A stretch of 64,000 nucleotides of DNA from Thaumasiovibrio occultus (GTDB lineage: Bacteria > Pseudomonadota > Gammaproteobacteria > Enterobacterales > Vibrionaceae). Position 1 is the first letter of the stretch, and the number at the start of each line of letters is the position of its first letter. A model generated the notes under the pieces. It made no database searches and was not told the DNA's origin. It saw nothing but the letters and a program-made list of their open reading frames with translations. The stretch spans positions 2,728,001-2,792,000 of the forward strand of contig AP023052.1 of assembly GCA_019703815.1 (NCBI GenBank), given 5' to 3'. Below, piece after piece: positions 50,083-58,715 of this stretch. The position numbers were made by a program, and so were the translations under genes.

Positions 50083-50547
50083 TTATTTACATGCATTTGT
50101 ATCAACTTTAACTGTTGCTACTGCAGTACTTGTTGCTTGAGTGTAAGTAAGGAAGCACGTACCAGCTGCGCCGCTAATTTCAGTCAAAGTAATATTTGCA
50201 ACTGTAGCTGTTGACGTTGGCAGAATTGCCCAGTTAGCGTCAAAACCTTCAATGGCCTTGTCGATACCGCCTGTGGCTGCTTTCGGATAACCGTATGCTG
50301 TATCTACAGAGTCTGTCGCATTAATCTTCACGCTTGATGAATCTTTAGCTTCATTGCCATCGATCGCAGATTTCGCGTAAACGATTGAGCTAGCACCATT
50401 GATTGCACCAGCTAGACCTTCAAGCGCTGCATTACGTGCATCACCTTGTAGGTTTAGGAAGCGTGGCGCTGCTGTTACCGCCAAAATACCCAAAATAACA
50501 ATAACCACAACCAATTCGATAAGAGTAAAACCGCCTTGACGTTTCAT
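50083..50547 (-). CDS. mshA: MSHA major pilin subunit MshA
   Basis: MshA is the major subunit of the mannose-sensitive haemagglutinin pilus, used for surface scanning and attachment. The 154-residue prepilin has leader MKRQGG, then FTLIELVVVIVILGILAVTA, with Glu at +5 for assembly. The C-terminal disulfide loop is formed by Cys in GTCFLTY and in TNACK. It is the second gene of the structural operon. The mature C-terminal half has many Ala, Thr and Ser and is the part expected to vary most between strains. Confidence 0.94.
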   Translation of the reverse strand: MKRQGGFTLIELVVVIVILGILAVTAAPRFLNLQGDARNAALEGLAGAINGASSIVYAKSAIDGNEAKDSSSVKINATDSVDTAYGYPKAATGGIDKAIEGFDANWAILPTSTATVANITLTEISGAAGTCFLTYTQATSTAVATVKVDTNACK

Positions 50548-50561
50548 AAGTAAAGCTCCAT

Positions 50562-51146
50562 TTATTGCGCTAAATTCACTACCACACGGCCAGATGCCGG
50601 CTTATAGGTAAAAAAATGTACCCCAGCAAGGTTCGATGGGGACGTTTTGGCTGACGCCATTTGATAGTAAGTACAAACATTGACGTTTGTTATTAATGCT
50701 AAATATTGATGTTTATTAACATCAAATTCAGTTCTGGTAGCGGTTTGAGGGGCGTTTTGCATTAACTCCACCATCAAATCTACACAGTCCTGTTCTGTGA
50801 CGGTTAACACCGCGCCTTGTCCATTCTTGGCGAGGGAAAAAGGATGCCCCTCTCGGATCCCGCGCCCGAACGCATCCTTAGTACCGGTTAGCTTAAAGTC
50901 GGTACCATCGTAATTTACGACTGGGTAGCCTTGATTATCTCGGCTGCGGCCATTGGCTTCCCATTGTGCGCGTATGGCTAATACGGCAGAAGAAAAGCCC
51001 CCCGCAACACCTTGAATACTCGCTCTGCGCGCTTCATCGGCGGTATTTAACAACCGAGGTAACAACGCGGCGGCCAATAAGCCAATCACCACGACCACCA
51101 GCACTAACTCAATAAGCGAAAAGCCCCGCGAATACTTCGCTGCCAT
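50562..51146 (-). CDS. mshB: MSHA minor prepilin MshB
   Basis: MshB is a minor prepilin at the start of the MSHA structural operon. The 194-residue protein has leader MAAKYSRG, then FSLIELVLVVVVIGLLAAALLPRLLN, with Glu at +5 and a DEARRASIQGVAGGFSSAVLA run typical of MshB. It lies 14 bp upstream of mshA. The 276-bp gap before it, which in Vibrio cholerae would hold mshF, contains a promoter candidate and an inverted repeat but no gene. Confidence 0.9.
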   Translation of the reverse strand: MAAKYSRGFSLIELVLVVVVIGLLAAALLPRLLNTADEARRASIQGVAGGFSSAVLAIRAQWEANGRSRDNQGYPVVNYDGTDFKLTGTKDAFGRGIREGHPFSLAKNGQGAVLTVTEQDCVDLMVELMQNAPQTATRTEFDVNKHQYLALITNVNVCTYYQMASAKTSPSNLAGVHFFTYKPASGRVVVNLAQ

Positions 51147-51211
51147 TGCATTTCATCCCTGTCACAATCATTGCAACTCGCGCTGCAATGTAATACTGCG
51201 TTGAATGTTTT

Positions 51212-51273
51212 CGGCTTAGTGAGTGTTAACGGTCAAATACATAAATATTTATTAACATTTTGTCACTAAGCCG
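51212..51273. repeat. 11-bp inverted repeat bracketing the mshB promoter
   Basis: CGGCTTAGTGA (51212-51222) and TCACTAAGCCG (51263-51273) are exact reverse complements, 51 bp apart centre to centre. One arm overlaps the predicted -35 element and the other lies at about +9 to +19. A further TGTTAA/TTAACA pair lies inside. No T run follows on either strand. Confidence 0.75.
51238..51266 (-). promoter_or_regulatory. Candidate promoter of the MSHA structural operon (mshB)
   Basis: The minus strand shows GTGACA (51266-51261), 17 bases and TATGTA (51243-51238), predicting a start near 51231 and a leader of about 85 nt. A promoter before mshB is known in Vibrio cholerae, where the locus is split into a secretory and a structural operon. 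Confidence 0.45.
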
Positions 51274-51422
51274 TTGCCCTTCCAAATATTTTTGCTTTCT
51301 TTGCGCAAAAATACATCTCACATCACTGTCGGCGGCGTAATTAGCACCAATTTTATCAATAAATGACTCACAGCATGCAACTTTTTGGCAAATATTGCCT
51401 TAAGCGATGTGAAATCAGTGAA

Positions 51423-52646
51423 CTAGCCCCCCTTGGCTAAATCCATCATGTCCCACATTGGTAAGAAAATACCCAGCGCTAGCAACAGCACCATACCGGC
51501 AACAACCAGCAATAACAGCGGCTCAATGCGCGCAGTTAGGGTTTTTAACTCATAATCCACTTCTCGGTCATAGAAATCAGAGGCTTCCAAAAGCAGATCA
51601 TCAATTTGTCCCGTCTCTTCCCCAACAGCGATCATCTGCTGCACTAACGGGGTAAAGATGCCACTTTGTGCTGCGGTCACCGTCATACTGGTGCCCGCTT
51701 CTATGCCCGATTTCATCGACATTAATCGCAACTCAAGATAACGATTCCCCAACGACTCCGCCGCCAGTTGGATCGCCTGATTGAGTGGCACGCCCGCTTT
51801 GAGCATCAACGAAAAACTGCGAGAAAAACGGGATAACTGCGCTCGATTAACAATGCTACCGACAATCGGCACCCGTAAACGCCAACCATCCCAGCGCTCC
51901 CGCCCAGTCGGCGTTCCCACCCATGCCTTGGTTGCCGCGAACGTAAGAGCCATGCCGCCCAACATCGCATACCAGTAATTAACGAAGAAATTGGACATGC
52001 CAATCAAAATTTGCGTGGGCAGCGGCAGATCGACACCAAACTTTGAAAACATGGTGGCGAACTGCGGGATCACCTTGAGGTTCAAGATCACCAACGCCAA
52101 ACCAATCGCGGTAATGACGAAGATTGGGTAACGCATCGCCGAGCTGATCCGGCGACGGGTTTCCATCTCTTGCTCAAAGTAATTGGCTAGTTGCAGCAGG
52201 GCATCTTCCAATCGACCGGTACTTTCACCGACTGAAATCATCGATACGAAGAGCTCTGAAAACACGCGCGGATGCTCACGCATCGCCACTGACAAGGCGC
52301 GACCATTGGCCAAGTCTGTATGAACTTGAGTGAGTGCGTTGACCAACATTTTATTGGTCGAGCTTTGGGACAAGCCACGGATCGCTCGCAGTAAGGGTAC
52401 GCCCGCCTTAGTTAAGCTGTACATTTGGCGACAAAAAATCACCAACGGATCGAGCGGGATCGGTCGCTTAAAGAGTTCGGCTAGATCGACATCTTGACGT
52501 GCGCTGCCGCGACCTTCGCTAATTTTGGTTGGGGTGATCCCTTGGCGCAGCAAAACTTCTGCCGCAGTATCTAAGCTGCTAGCCTCGATTTTGCCACTGA
52601 CCTCTTTGCCGCCAGCGCCTCGTCCTCGATAACGAAACGTACCCAT
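51423..52646 (-). CDS. mshG: MSHA inner-membrane platform protein MshG
   Basis: MshG is the GspF/PilC-type membrane platform that couples the MshE ATPase to the growing pilus. The 407-residue protein has two repeated GspF domains, the first holding FCRQMYSLTKAGVPLLRAIRGL (about 71-92) and the second FSRSFSLMLKAGVPLNQAIQLAA (about 273-295), and three membrane helices. The ATG at 52646 shares a base with the mshE stop (TGATG); a TTG one codon earlier is less likely. It is the last gene of the secretory part of the locus here. Confidence 0.95.
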   Translation of the reverse strand: MGTFRYRGRGAGGKEVSGKIEASSLDTAAEVLLRQGITPTKISEGRGSARQDVDLAELFKRPIPLDPLVIFCRQMYSLTKAGVPLLRAIRGLSQSSTNKMLVNALTQVHTDLANGRALSVAMREHPRVFSELFVSMISVGESTGRLEDALLQLANYFEQEMETRRRISSAMRYPIFVITAIGLALVILNLKVIPQFATMFSKFGVDLPLPTQILIGMSNFFVNYWYAMLGGMALTFAATKAWVGTPTGRERWDGWRLRVPIVGSIVNRAQLSRFSRSFSLMLKAGVPLNQAIQLAAESLGNRYLELRLMSMKSGIEAGTSMTVTAAQSGIFTPLVQQMIAVGEETGQIDDLLLEASDFYDREVDYELKTLTARIEPLLLLVVAGMVLLLALGIFLPMWDMMDLAKGG

Positions 52647-54391
52647 CAAGACTCCCAGTTATCGCTGATTGGCTGTTGCAATGCATGATGCTCACCATCA
52701 CCCAGCAACATCACTTCATCGAGTGTGGTTAATCCCTGCTCTGCCAACGCCATCGCGCTTTCAACCAGCGGCTTATAACCCTCGCTACAACGGGCAAGTT
52801 GCGCAAACTTCACCGCATCATTGCCACGCAGCGCATCCATCATAGGCACATCGATTTCGAGTAATTCAAACACCCCGATCCGACCTTTATAACCGGTCAG
52901 GTTACAGTTCTGACAACCATTACCTTTGCGGAAGGTTTGCCCCGCCGCGAGAGGAAAACGGCTGCGAACCCAACTGGTTTGCATCGCATCCGGTTGCGCT
53001 GGCTGACCACAATCAGGGCAGATCCGGCGCACCAAACGTTGGGCGAGCACTGCGCGAACCGAGCTCGCCACCAAGTAACCCGGCGCGTTCATGTCTAACA
53101 TACGCAAGGCACTGTCGATGGCATCGTTGGTGTGCAAGGTAGACAACACCAAGTGACCGGTTAGCGCGGCGCGCAGACCAATTTCGACGGTCTCTTCATC
53201 ACGCATCTCACCGATCAAAATGATATCGGGATCTTGACGCAAGAAAGTACGCAGCGCGCTGGAAAACGTCAGGCCAATTTTGCTGTTCACTTGGACTTGG
53301 TTGATCCGCGGCAAGCGATATTCCACCGGATCTTCGGCGGTAATAATTTTCTTCTCTGGCGTATTGAGCTCGCTCAACGCGCCGTACAGGGTGGTGGTTT
53401 TACCCGAGCCGGTTGGGCCGGTAACCAAAATCATGCCGTGCGGGCGCTTTAGCTGGCGACGAAAGCGCACGAGCAGATCATCAGGCATACCAATGTGCTT
53501 GAGATCCAAGATCCCCGCCGATTGGTTCAACAAACGCATCACCACCGCTTCGCCGTATTCGGTTGGCAAGGTGGAGATACGCACATCGACACTGTTACCG
53601 CGCACGCTCACATTAAAACGGCCATCTTGCGGTAAGCGGCGCTCGGAAATATCGAGCCCACTCATCAGCTTCAAACGCAGTACCAGCGCAGACGCCGCAC
53701 TGACTTCATTGAGCAGGGTTTCATGCAACACGCCATCGACGCGCTGGCGAATACGCAGGGCTTTTTTGTCGGGTTCAATGTGAATATCGGAGGCGCCAAC
53801 TTGGATCGCATCTTCAAATAACGAGTTGATCAGCTTAACAACGGTAACTTCTTCGCTGGCATCGTCATCCAACGCGCCGAACGCCATATCGCTCATCGAG
53901 CCGCTTTGATGCTCGGCTTGCAACTGCTCAGCGAATGAGTGAATTTCACGGGTACGGCGGTAGCAGCGATCAAACGCTTGCAGCAGATCTTTTTCCGTGG
54001 CGATCACCAAATCAATCGCGTATTCACTGAGCTGCGCCATTAAGGCTTCTTGGGCACCAAGATCGGCCGGATCACTCATCGCGACACGCAAGCCTTCTCC
54101 GGAATAGCCCACCACCAGCGCACGCAATCGACGAGCATGCACTTCAGGCAATAACTGAACCGCGTCGACATCGACTTGGAAACGGTTCAAATCCAGTACC
54201 GGGATCCCAAGCTGCTCTGATAAAAACGTCAGCAGCTGATCTTCATTGATAAAGCCCAGTTGGATCAGGGTATCGCCAAGCTTACGCCCCGTGCCTTGCT
54301 GTGACTGCAAAGCGTGAGTCAGTTGCTGCTCATTGATCACGCCTTCTTCAACCAGTAGATCCCCTAAGCGTTTACGCAGTTTAATCGCCAT
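52646..54391 (-). CDS. mshE: MSHA pilus extension ATPase MshE
   Basis: MshE is the hexameric ATPase that drives MSHA pilus extension and is the founding member of the MshEN family of c-di-GMP receptors. The 581-residue protein has an N-terminal MshEN domain with the repeated pattern RLGDLLVEEGVINEQQL and LGDTLIQLGFINEDQLLTFL (about 6-58). Next come Walker A GPTGSGKTTTLYG (about 324-336), the Asp and His boxes, and the Walker B-like QDPDIILIGEMRDEET. A tetracysteine zinc site follows (CPDC and CQNC). It overlaps mshN by one base. Confidence 0.96.
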   Translation of the reverse strand: MAIKLRKRLGDLLVEEGVINEQQLTHALQSQQGTGRKLGDTLIQLGFINEDQLLTFLSEQLGIPVLDLNRFQVDVDAVQLLPEVHARRLRALVVGYSGEGLRVAMSDPADLGAQEALMAQLSEYAIDLVIATEKDLLQAFDRCYRRTREIHSFAEQLQAEHQSGSMSDMAFGALDDDASEEVTVVKLINSLFEDAIQVGASDIHIEPDKKALRIRQRVDGVLHETLLNEVSAASALVLRLKLMSGLDISERRLPQDGRFNVSVRGNSVDVRISTLPTEYGEAVVMRLLNQSAGILDLKHIGMPDDLLVRFRRQLKRPHGMILVTGPTGSGKTTTLYGALSELNTPEKKIITAEDPVEYRLPRINQVQVNSKIGLTFSSALRTFLRQDPDIILIGEMRDEETVEIGLRAALTGHLVLSTLHTNDAIDSALRMLDMNAPGYLVASSVRAVLAQRLVRRICPDCGQPAQPDAMQTSWVRSRFPLAAGQTFRKGNGCQNCNLTGYKGRIGVFELLEIDVPMMDALRGNDAVKFAQLARCSEGYKPLVESAMALAEQGLTTLDEVMLLGDGEHHALQQPISDNWES

Positions 54392-55914
54392 TATTGCTCT
54401 CCTGCGCGACGTTGTTGCTGCAGTGCGGCGAGGCGCTGGCGCACAAATTGTTGCGATTGCGCTGAGATCCCGCCAAATTGACCCGCTTTTTGATAAGCCT
54501 GCTCAGCTTGAACAAAGTCACCATCACGATCGGTAGCGATCGCCAATCCCAACCACCAGCGGCCGTCGTTATCTAACTGCTCAGTCAGATACTGGTAGCT
54601 TTCACGCGCCTGATTGTTGCGATTAAGCTGCTGCGCCAATGCGCCGCGCAGTGCGGCATATTCGACGGTTGGCGTGTTCGGCCAATACATCAAGGCGGTC
54701 AGTGCTTGCTGCGGATCTGACTCTTTCGACAAAATTTTCGCCATGGTTAATCGCAGGTGTTGGCTCGCCGGATTGCGCTCAATACCTTGCTTCAACACCC
54801 CTAAGGCGTGATTGGTTTCGCGACGCCCATACAACAAGGCCGCCACTTGGGAGCGCAATGGCTCATCGTCCGGCGCATAATTCAGCGCGGTTTGAAAATC
54901 GGCGAGCGCTTGTTGCAAATCGCCCCGATCCATGGCGGTTTTTGCCCGTTGTTTCGCTTGCGCTGCCAGTTGATCTGACGTTAACGATTCTACCGAGATA
55001 CTGAGCTCGCCTTGTGCGCTCGACGCTGCAAGCTCTTCTTGGTCAGCGCTTGCGGTCGTTGCATTCGCCGCGCGATCAGCATCGGCGATCTCTTGCGACG
55101 CGAGGCCTTGATCTGGCGATGAACTTTGCGCTGGCGATGCAGTATTTACTTCAGGCGCGCTCAATATTTGGCGATCGCTACGCGCTTGCTGGCTGACGTT
55201 TTGCTGCGTTGCCGTTTGCTGAGCTGTCACAGACTGACCGCTTGGCGCTGCTCTTTCACTGTCGAGCGGCAGAGGTTGCACCTTCGCCGCTAATTGATTG
55301 TTCACTGTGGTCGCTGCTTTTAAGTGCGACATCGCCGCAGGCTGAGCGTTTTGCACTCGCGCAAGAACATTGGTCGAAACCGGCGCATCACTGACCGTAG
55401 TCACGTTGACTGGTTGCGCTTCGTTGGCAAGCAACGCGGCGTCTTCAATAAACGCGTCTTTTTCCGACAGGGCGCTAGGCTTTGTCACATTGGTCTCTGC
55501 CACATAGCTATCTGTCACATAGCTATCTGTCACAGCGGTTTCCGGCAAGGCATCAGCTTGTGAGACAACAGCGATGTTCACCGCATTGTCTTGCGCTAAC
55601 TCAGCGCTAGATCCGGTTAGTGCATCCGTTGGCAATTCTGGCAAGGTGACAACAAGTTCACTCTCTAACACCGGCTGTGAAGGCGTGCTCGCAGGCGATT
55701 GAGGGTCGGTTGTAACTGCCGATTGCGGCGCACTTGAGCGTTGACCTAGCCACCAACCACCAGCTGCAACGCCAACCAAAACGGCACATCCGCAGACTAC
55801 CCAAGGCCAGCGGCGAGGAACAGGTCGAATGGACGCTGCTTGTAGTCCCGGACGACCGTCGAGGCTGGTGTCTTTTTCAGACAATTGCTGCAACATCTTA
55901 TTAATGGCGCTCAT
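54391..55914 (-). CDS. mshN: MSHA biogenesis protein MshN
   Basis: MshN is a TPR-containing assembly protein of the MSHA secretory complex. The 507-residue protein has a short cytoplasmic N-terminus (MSAINKMLQQLSEKD), one membrane helix (WPWVVCGCAVLVGVAAGGWWLG, about 35-56) and a long low-complexity linker (about 60-320). C-terminal tetratricopeptide repeats follow (about 320-500, including ALADFQTALNYAPDDEPLRSQVA). A perfect 15-bp tandem repeat lies in the linker. It starts 3 bases after mshM and ends on the mshE start. Confidence 0.9.
   Translation of the reverse strand: MSAINKMLQQLSEKDTSLDGRPGLQAASIRPVPRRWPWVVCGCAVLVGVAAGGWWLGQRSSAPQSAVTTDPQSPASTPSQPVLESELVVTLPELPTDALTGSSAELAQDNAVNIAVVSQADALPETAVTDSYVTDSYVAETNVTKPSALSEKDAFIEDAALLANEAQPVNVTTVSDAPVSTNVLARVQNAQPAAMSHLKAATTVNNQLAAKVQPLPLDSERAAPSGQSVTAQQTATQQNVSQQARSDRQILSAPEVNTASPAQSSSPDQGLASQEIADADRAANATTASADQEELAASSAQGELSISVESLTSDQLAAQAKQRAKTAMDRGDLQQALADFQTALNYAPDDEPLRSQVAALLYGRRETNHALGVLKQGIERNPASQHLRLTMAKILSKESDPQQALTALMYWPNTPTVEYAALRGALAQQLNRNNQARESYQYLTEQLDNDGRWWLGLAIATDRDGDFVQAEQAYQKAGQFGGISAQSQQFVRQRLAALQQQRRAGEQ
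55501..55530. repeat. 15-bp perfect tandem repeat inside mshN
   Basis: CACATAGCTATCTGT occurs twice in direct succession (55501-55515 and 55516-55530). It encodes TDSYV twice in the MshN linker, keeps the frame, and may vary in copy number between strains. Confidence 0.8.
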
Positions 55915-55917
55915 TTT

Positions 55918-56760
55918 TTATCTCCACGCCCAACTGAGCATGCTATCAAGCATCGGCAGTTCGGCGTCGTGGGTATCTCTGATCGCGGCAACAATTGCTG
56001 CGCGACTCACAAAGCCCTGCCGATGCCCATAGGCATGCAGTAAAGCTTTATGACAAATAACATTGATCAATCGCGGGATCCCGCGACTGGCTTTGAAAAT
56101 TAATCGGCAACCGGATAACGAAATTAACTCGTTGCTGCCATTGCTGCACACCAAGCGATGCTCGATATACGCACGGGTTTCCGCCAAACTCAACGGTCGT
56201 AAACCGGCGCTAAAACTGATCCGCTGGCGCAATTGGCGCAGGCTATGCGACGACAAGCGTAAATCCAATTCCGGTTGCCCAACCAGCACGATGTGGATCA
56301 GTTTTTCCTGCTCCGTTTCGAAGTTGGCGAGCAAGCGGATCGCTTCCAGTGCTTCATCACTTAACGCTTGCGACTCATCCAGCACGACCACCGCTTGGCG
56401 TCCGGCTTGGCGCAAACTCACCAATTGGCGCTGCAGTGCATCAATCAGGTTGGCGCCAGTCAGGCTGCTGTCTAAACCAAACTCCACTGCTATCGCTTGG
56501 CGCAGAGTTTCGCCGCTATCACTCGGCGTCGGCAAGTAAGCTAACTCGACCTCGTCAGGCAGTTGTTGGATCAACAATCGGCACAGCATGGTTTTACCGG
56601 TACCCACTTCGCCGGTCACCTTGATGATCCCCTCGCCCATTTGCAACGCCGCCAATACCGTGTTGATCGCTTCAACATGGGGCGGCAGTGCATAAAACAG
56701 CGCAGTGTTCGGGGTCAGGCTAAACGGCAAACGGTTTAGGCCAAAGTGGGCTTCATACAC
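55918..56760 (-). CDS. mshM: MSHA biogenesis AAA ATPase MshM
   Basis: MshM is an ExeA-like AAA ATPase of the MSHA secretory complex, probably linking the secretin to peptidoglycan handling. The 280-residue protein has the family start MYEAHFGLNRLPFSLTPNTA, Walker A GEVGTGKT (about 51-58), Walker B AVVVLDESQALSDEALEAIR (about 120-139) and sensor region LIHIVLVGQPEL. It lacks the C-terminal peptidoglycan-binding domain of longer ExeA forms. It lies between mshL and mshN with gaps of three bases. Confidence 0.94.
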   Translation of the reverse strand: MYEAHFGLNRLPFSLTPNTALFYALPPHVEAINTVLAALQMGEGIIKVTGEVGTGKTMLCRLLIQQLPDEVELAYLPTPSDSGETLRQAIAVEFGLDSSLTGANLIDALQRQLVSLRQAGRQAVVVLDESQALSDEALEAIRLLANFETEQEKLIHIVLVGQPELDLRLSSHSLRQLRQRISFSAGLRPLSLAETRAYIEHRLVCSNGSNELISLSGCRLIFKASRGIPRLINVICHKALLHAYGHRQGFVSRAAIVAAIRDTHDAELPMLDSMLSWAWR

Positions 56761-56763
56761 GGC

Positions 56764-58371
56764 TTACTGCTCCGGGAACCAAGTGTCTAACAGATCGCGA
56801 GAACGTTCGATTTCGTTCTCCCAGGTATCCGCACCGACCACGGTAGGGCGGATCAAGATCACCAGTTCAGTTTTGGTGTGCAAGCGCGAGACATTACGGA
56901 ACAGATGGCCCAATCCCGGTACATCACCGAGCAGTGGCACTTTGCTGACTTGATCGGTGTAACCTGAGCGCATCAAACCGCCGATCACGACCACATCACC
57001 GCTTTGGGCGTGAATAATTGAGTCCGACTCACGAATAGAGCTGCTTGCCAATGGCAGCGACAGCGCGCCTTGGTTGTTGCCCAAATCGATCTGTTTAATA
57101 TCTTCAGTGACTTCAATAACCGCCGGGTGAACATGCAACAGCACGCCGCCTTGATCGTCAATTTGCGGGGTAACATCGAGTGAAATGCCAGAGAAGAACG
57201 GCGTCAGCTCTAGATCTGATGACACATTGTTGTTTTCAGTGCTGGCATCACTTGAAATATTGGTGACGAAGAACTGATCATTACCGACTTTGATCACCGC
57301 TTTTTGGTTATTCGCAGCGGTCACGCGCGGGCTAGAGAGCACATTCACGTCACCTTGGGTTTCCATAAAACTCAGTACCGCTTCAAAGTTGCCATCACCA
57401 ATCGTGATGTTAGTTTGACCGCCTAGCGTGGTACCAATCAAATCTTGCGCCGGTAAGGCCACACCCGTGCCAACCCGATCGACACCGATCACCGTACCGC
57501 CAATCGAAGACGTAATGTTGCTCCAGTTGATCCCTTGCTGATAGCCGTCACTCAAGGTCACTTCCAAGATCTTGGCTTCCAAAATCACTTGGCGGCGCAA
57601 ACGCTCTTGCGACAATCCGAGGAATTGGCGCACCTCACGCAATTGATCAGAAGGCGCACGTACCGTCACTAGGCTAGCTTGCGGTGATACCACCACCGAG
57701 TTGCCTTCTGCATCACCAATGATCGATTGAATGCTGCGCTCAAGCTGAACCCAAAATTCGCTATTACTTTCGGTGGTGATCACCGTGCCGCCAGCTTGCG
57801 AGCCCGTGCCTGAATTCGCGCTTGAATTGGAAGAGTCGCTGTCACCGTAATCGCCGTTGATCAGCGAGCCGGTGCTCACTGATGTCATGGACTTACCGGC
57901 ACGTGTGAGCTGAAGGTAGTCCACGGTGAAGGTTTCTGTGCGCAAACCGGCTGGCAAAACTTGGATAATTTTGCCGCGGCGCTGCACCTGATAGCCGTAG
58001 ATATCAGACACCACCGCCAGCACTTCATCCAGCGTGACAGATTGAAGATTTAAAGTGATGTTACCGCTGACACCGGGGTGCATGACCACGCTGTACTGGG
58101 TGCCTTGCACTAAGCTGCCGAAAAATTGATTTACTTCAATCCCATTGGCATTGATGCTGAAACGCTGCGCATCAACCGCTTGCACGCTGCGTTGTTCCGC
58201 CTGCCATTCGGCGGGCATCAGATCGGCGTTCACCGACGAGGGAATTTGATCCAGCGCTTGATGCTCAGCCAAGGTGTCGTTCAAGGTCTGTTGGATTTCA
58301 GTGGGGGCGCGATGCCCCATCGAACATCCCGTCACAAGCAAGACCAATCCTGCTAATAGTCCTTTTTGCAT
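56764..58371 (-). CDS. mshL: MSHA outer-membrane secretin MshL
   Basis: MshL forms the outer-membrane pore through which the pilus exits. The 535-residue lipoprotein has a signal peptide with lipobox LVTGC (Cys16) and a STN-like domain (about 70-125, VLAVVSDIYGYQVQRRGKIIQVL). Secretin N-domains follow, and then the C-terminal secretin domain with VNVLSSPRVTAANNQKAVIKVG and SGDVVVIGGLMRSGYTDQVSKVPLLGDVPGLGHLF. Both are classical secretin signatures. A Ser/Gly-rich linker (about 170-195) is present. It follows mshK by eight bases. Confidence 0.95.
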   Translation of the reverse strand: MQKGLLAGLVLLVTGCSMGHRAPTEIQQTLNDTLAEHQALDQIPSSVNADLMPAEWQAEQRSVQAVDAQRFSINANGIEVNQFFGSLVQGTQYSVVMHPGVSGNITLNLQSVTLDEVLAVVSDIYGYQVQRRGKIIQVLPAGLRTETFTVDYLQLTRAGKSMTSVSTGSLINGDYGDSDSSNSSANSGTGSQAGGTVITTESNSEFWVQLERSIQSIIGDAEGNSVVVSPQASLVTVRAPSDQLREVRQFLGLSQERLRRQVILEAKILEVTLSDGYQQGINWSNITSSIGGTVIGVDRVGTGVALPAQDLIGTTLGGQTNITIGDGNFEAVLSFMETQGDVNVLSSPRVTAANNQKAVIKVGNDQFFVTNISSDASTENNNVSSDLELTPFFSGISLDVTPQIDDQGGVLLHVHPAVIEVTEDIKQIDLGNNQGALSLPLASSSIRESDSIIHAQSGDVVVIGGLMRSGYTDQVSKVPLLGDVPGLGHLFRNVSRLHTKTELVILIRPTVVGADTWENEIERSRDLLDTWFPEQ

Positions 58372-58379
58372 GCTACAAC

Positions 58380-58715
58380 CTATTGTCTTATGAATTCTGG
58401 AAACATCGTCAGTTCCAACTGACGTCCACCGCGAGTGAGAGTCACTTGTTGCGCCGTGATGGCTTTTACCTGATAGCCGGAGACGCTATCGCCCGGCGCG
58501 ACCAACTCACCACTGATCACGGCCGAACACTGCTCGCGGCACAAAATACTGTCTAAACGTGGCATTGGCGCAGCGGTGGTGCGCGTTGTCGGCGCGACGA
58601 TCTGCGTTTTAGGCTCGGTATAGCCCAGCGGCGCCGTCGGATCGGTGATCGCCCAAGCGCCACTTGAGAGCGCTGCACTGCCTAAAGCCAAGAGTAAAAA
58701 AGCCCACTTACCCAC
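58380..58715 (-). CDS. mshK: MSHA biogenesis protein MshK
   Basis: MshK is a small periplasmic protein of the MSHA secretory complex, comparable in position to PilP-type pilotins. The 111-residue product has a signal peptide (FLLLALGSAALSSGAWA) followed by DPTAPLGY, typical of MshK, and a small beta domain ending in QVTLTRGGRQLELTMF. Two Cys (LCREQC) may form a disulfide. It overlaps mshJ by eight bases and precedes mshL. Confidence 0.87.
   Translation of the reverse strand: MGKWAFLLLALGSAALSSGAWAITDPTAPLGYTEPKTQIVAPTTRTTAAPMPRLDSILCREQCSAVISGELVAPGDSVSGYQVKAITAQQVTLTRGGRQLELTMFPEFIRQ

Noticed and set aside
51212-51273. Inverted repeat before mshB as an intrinsic terminator for mshG
   Set aside because: The arms are separated by 40 bases and no T run follows on the minus strand, so a DNA operator is the better reading.
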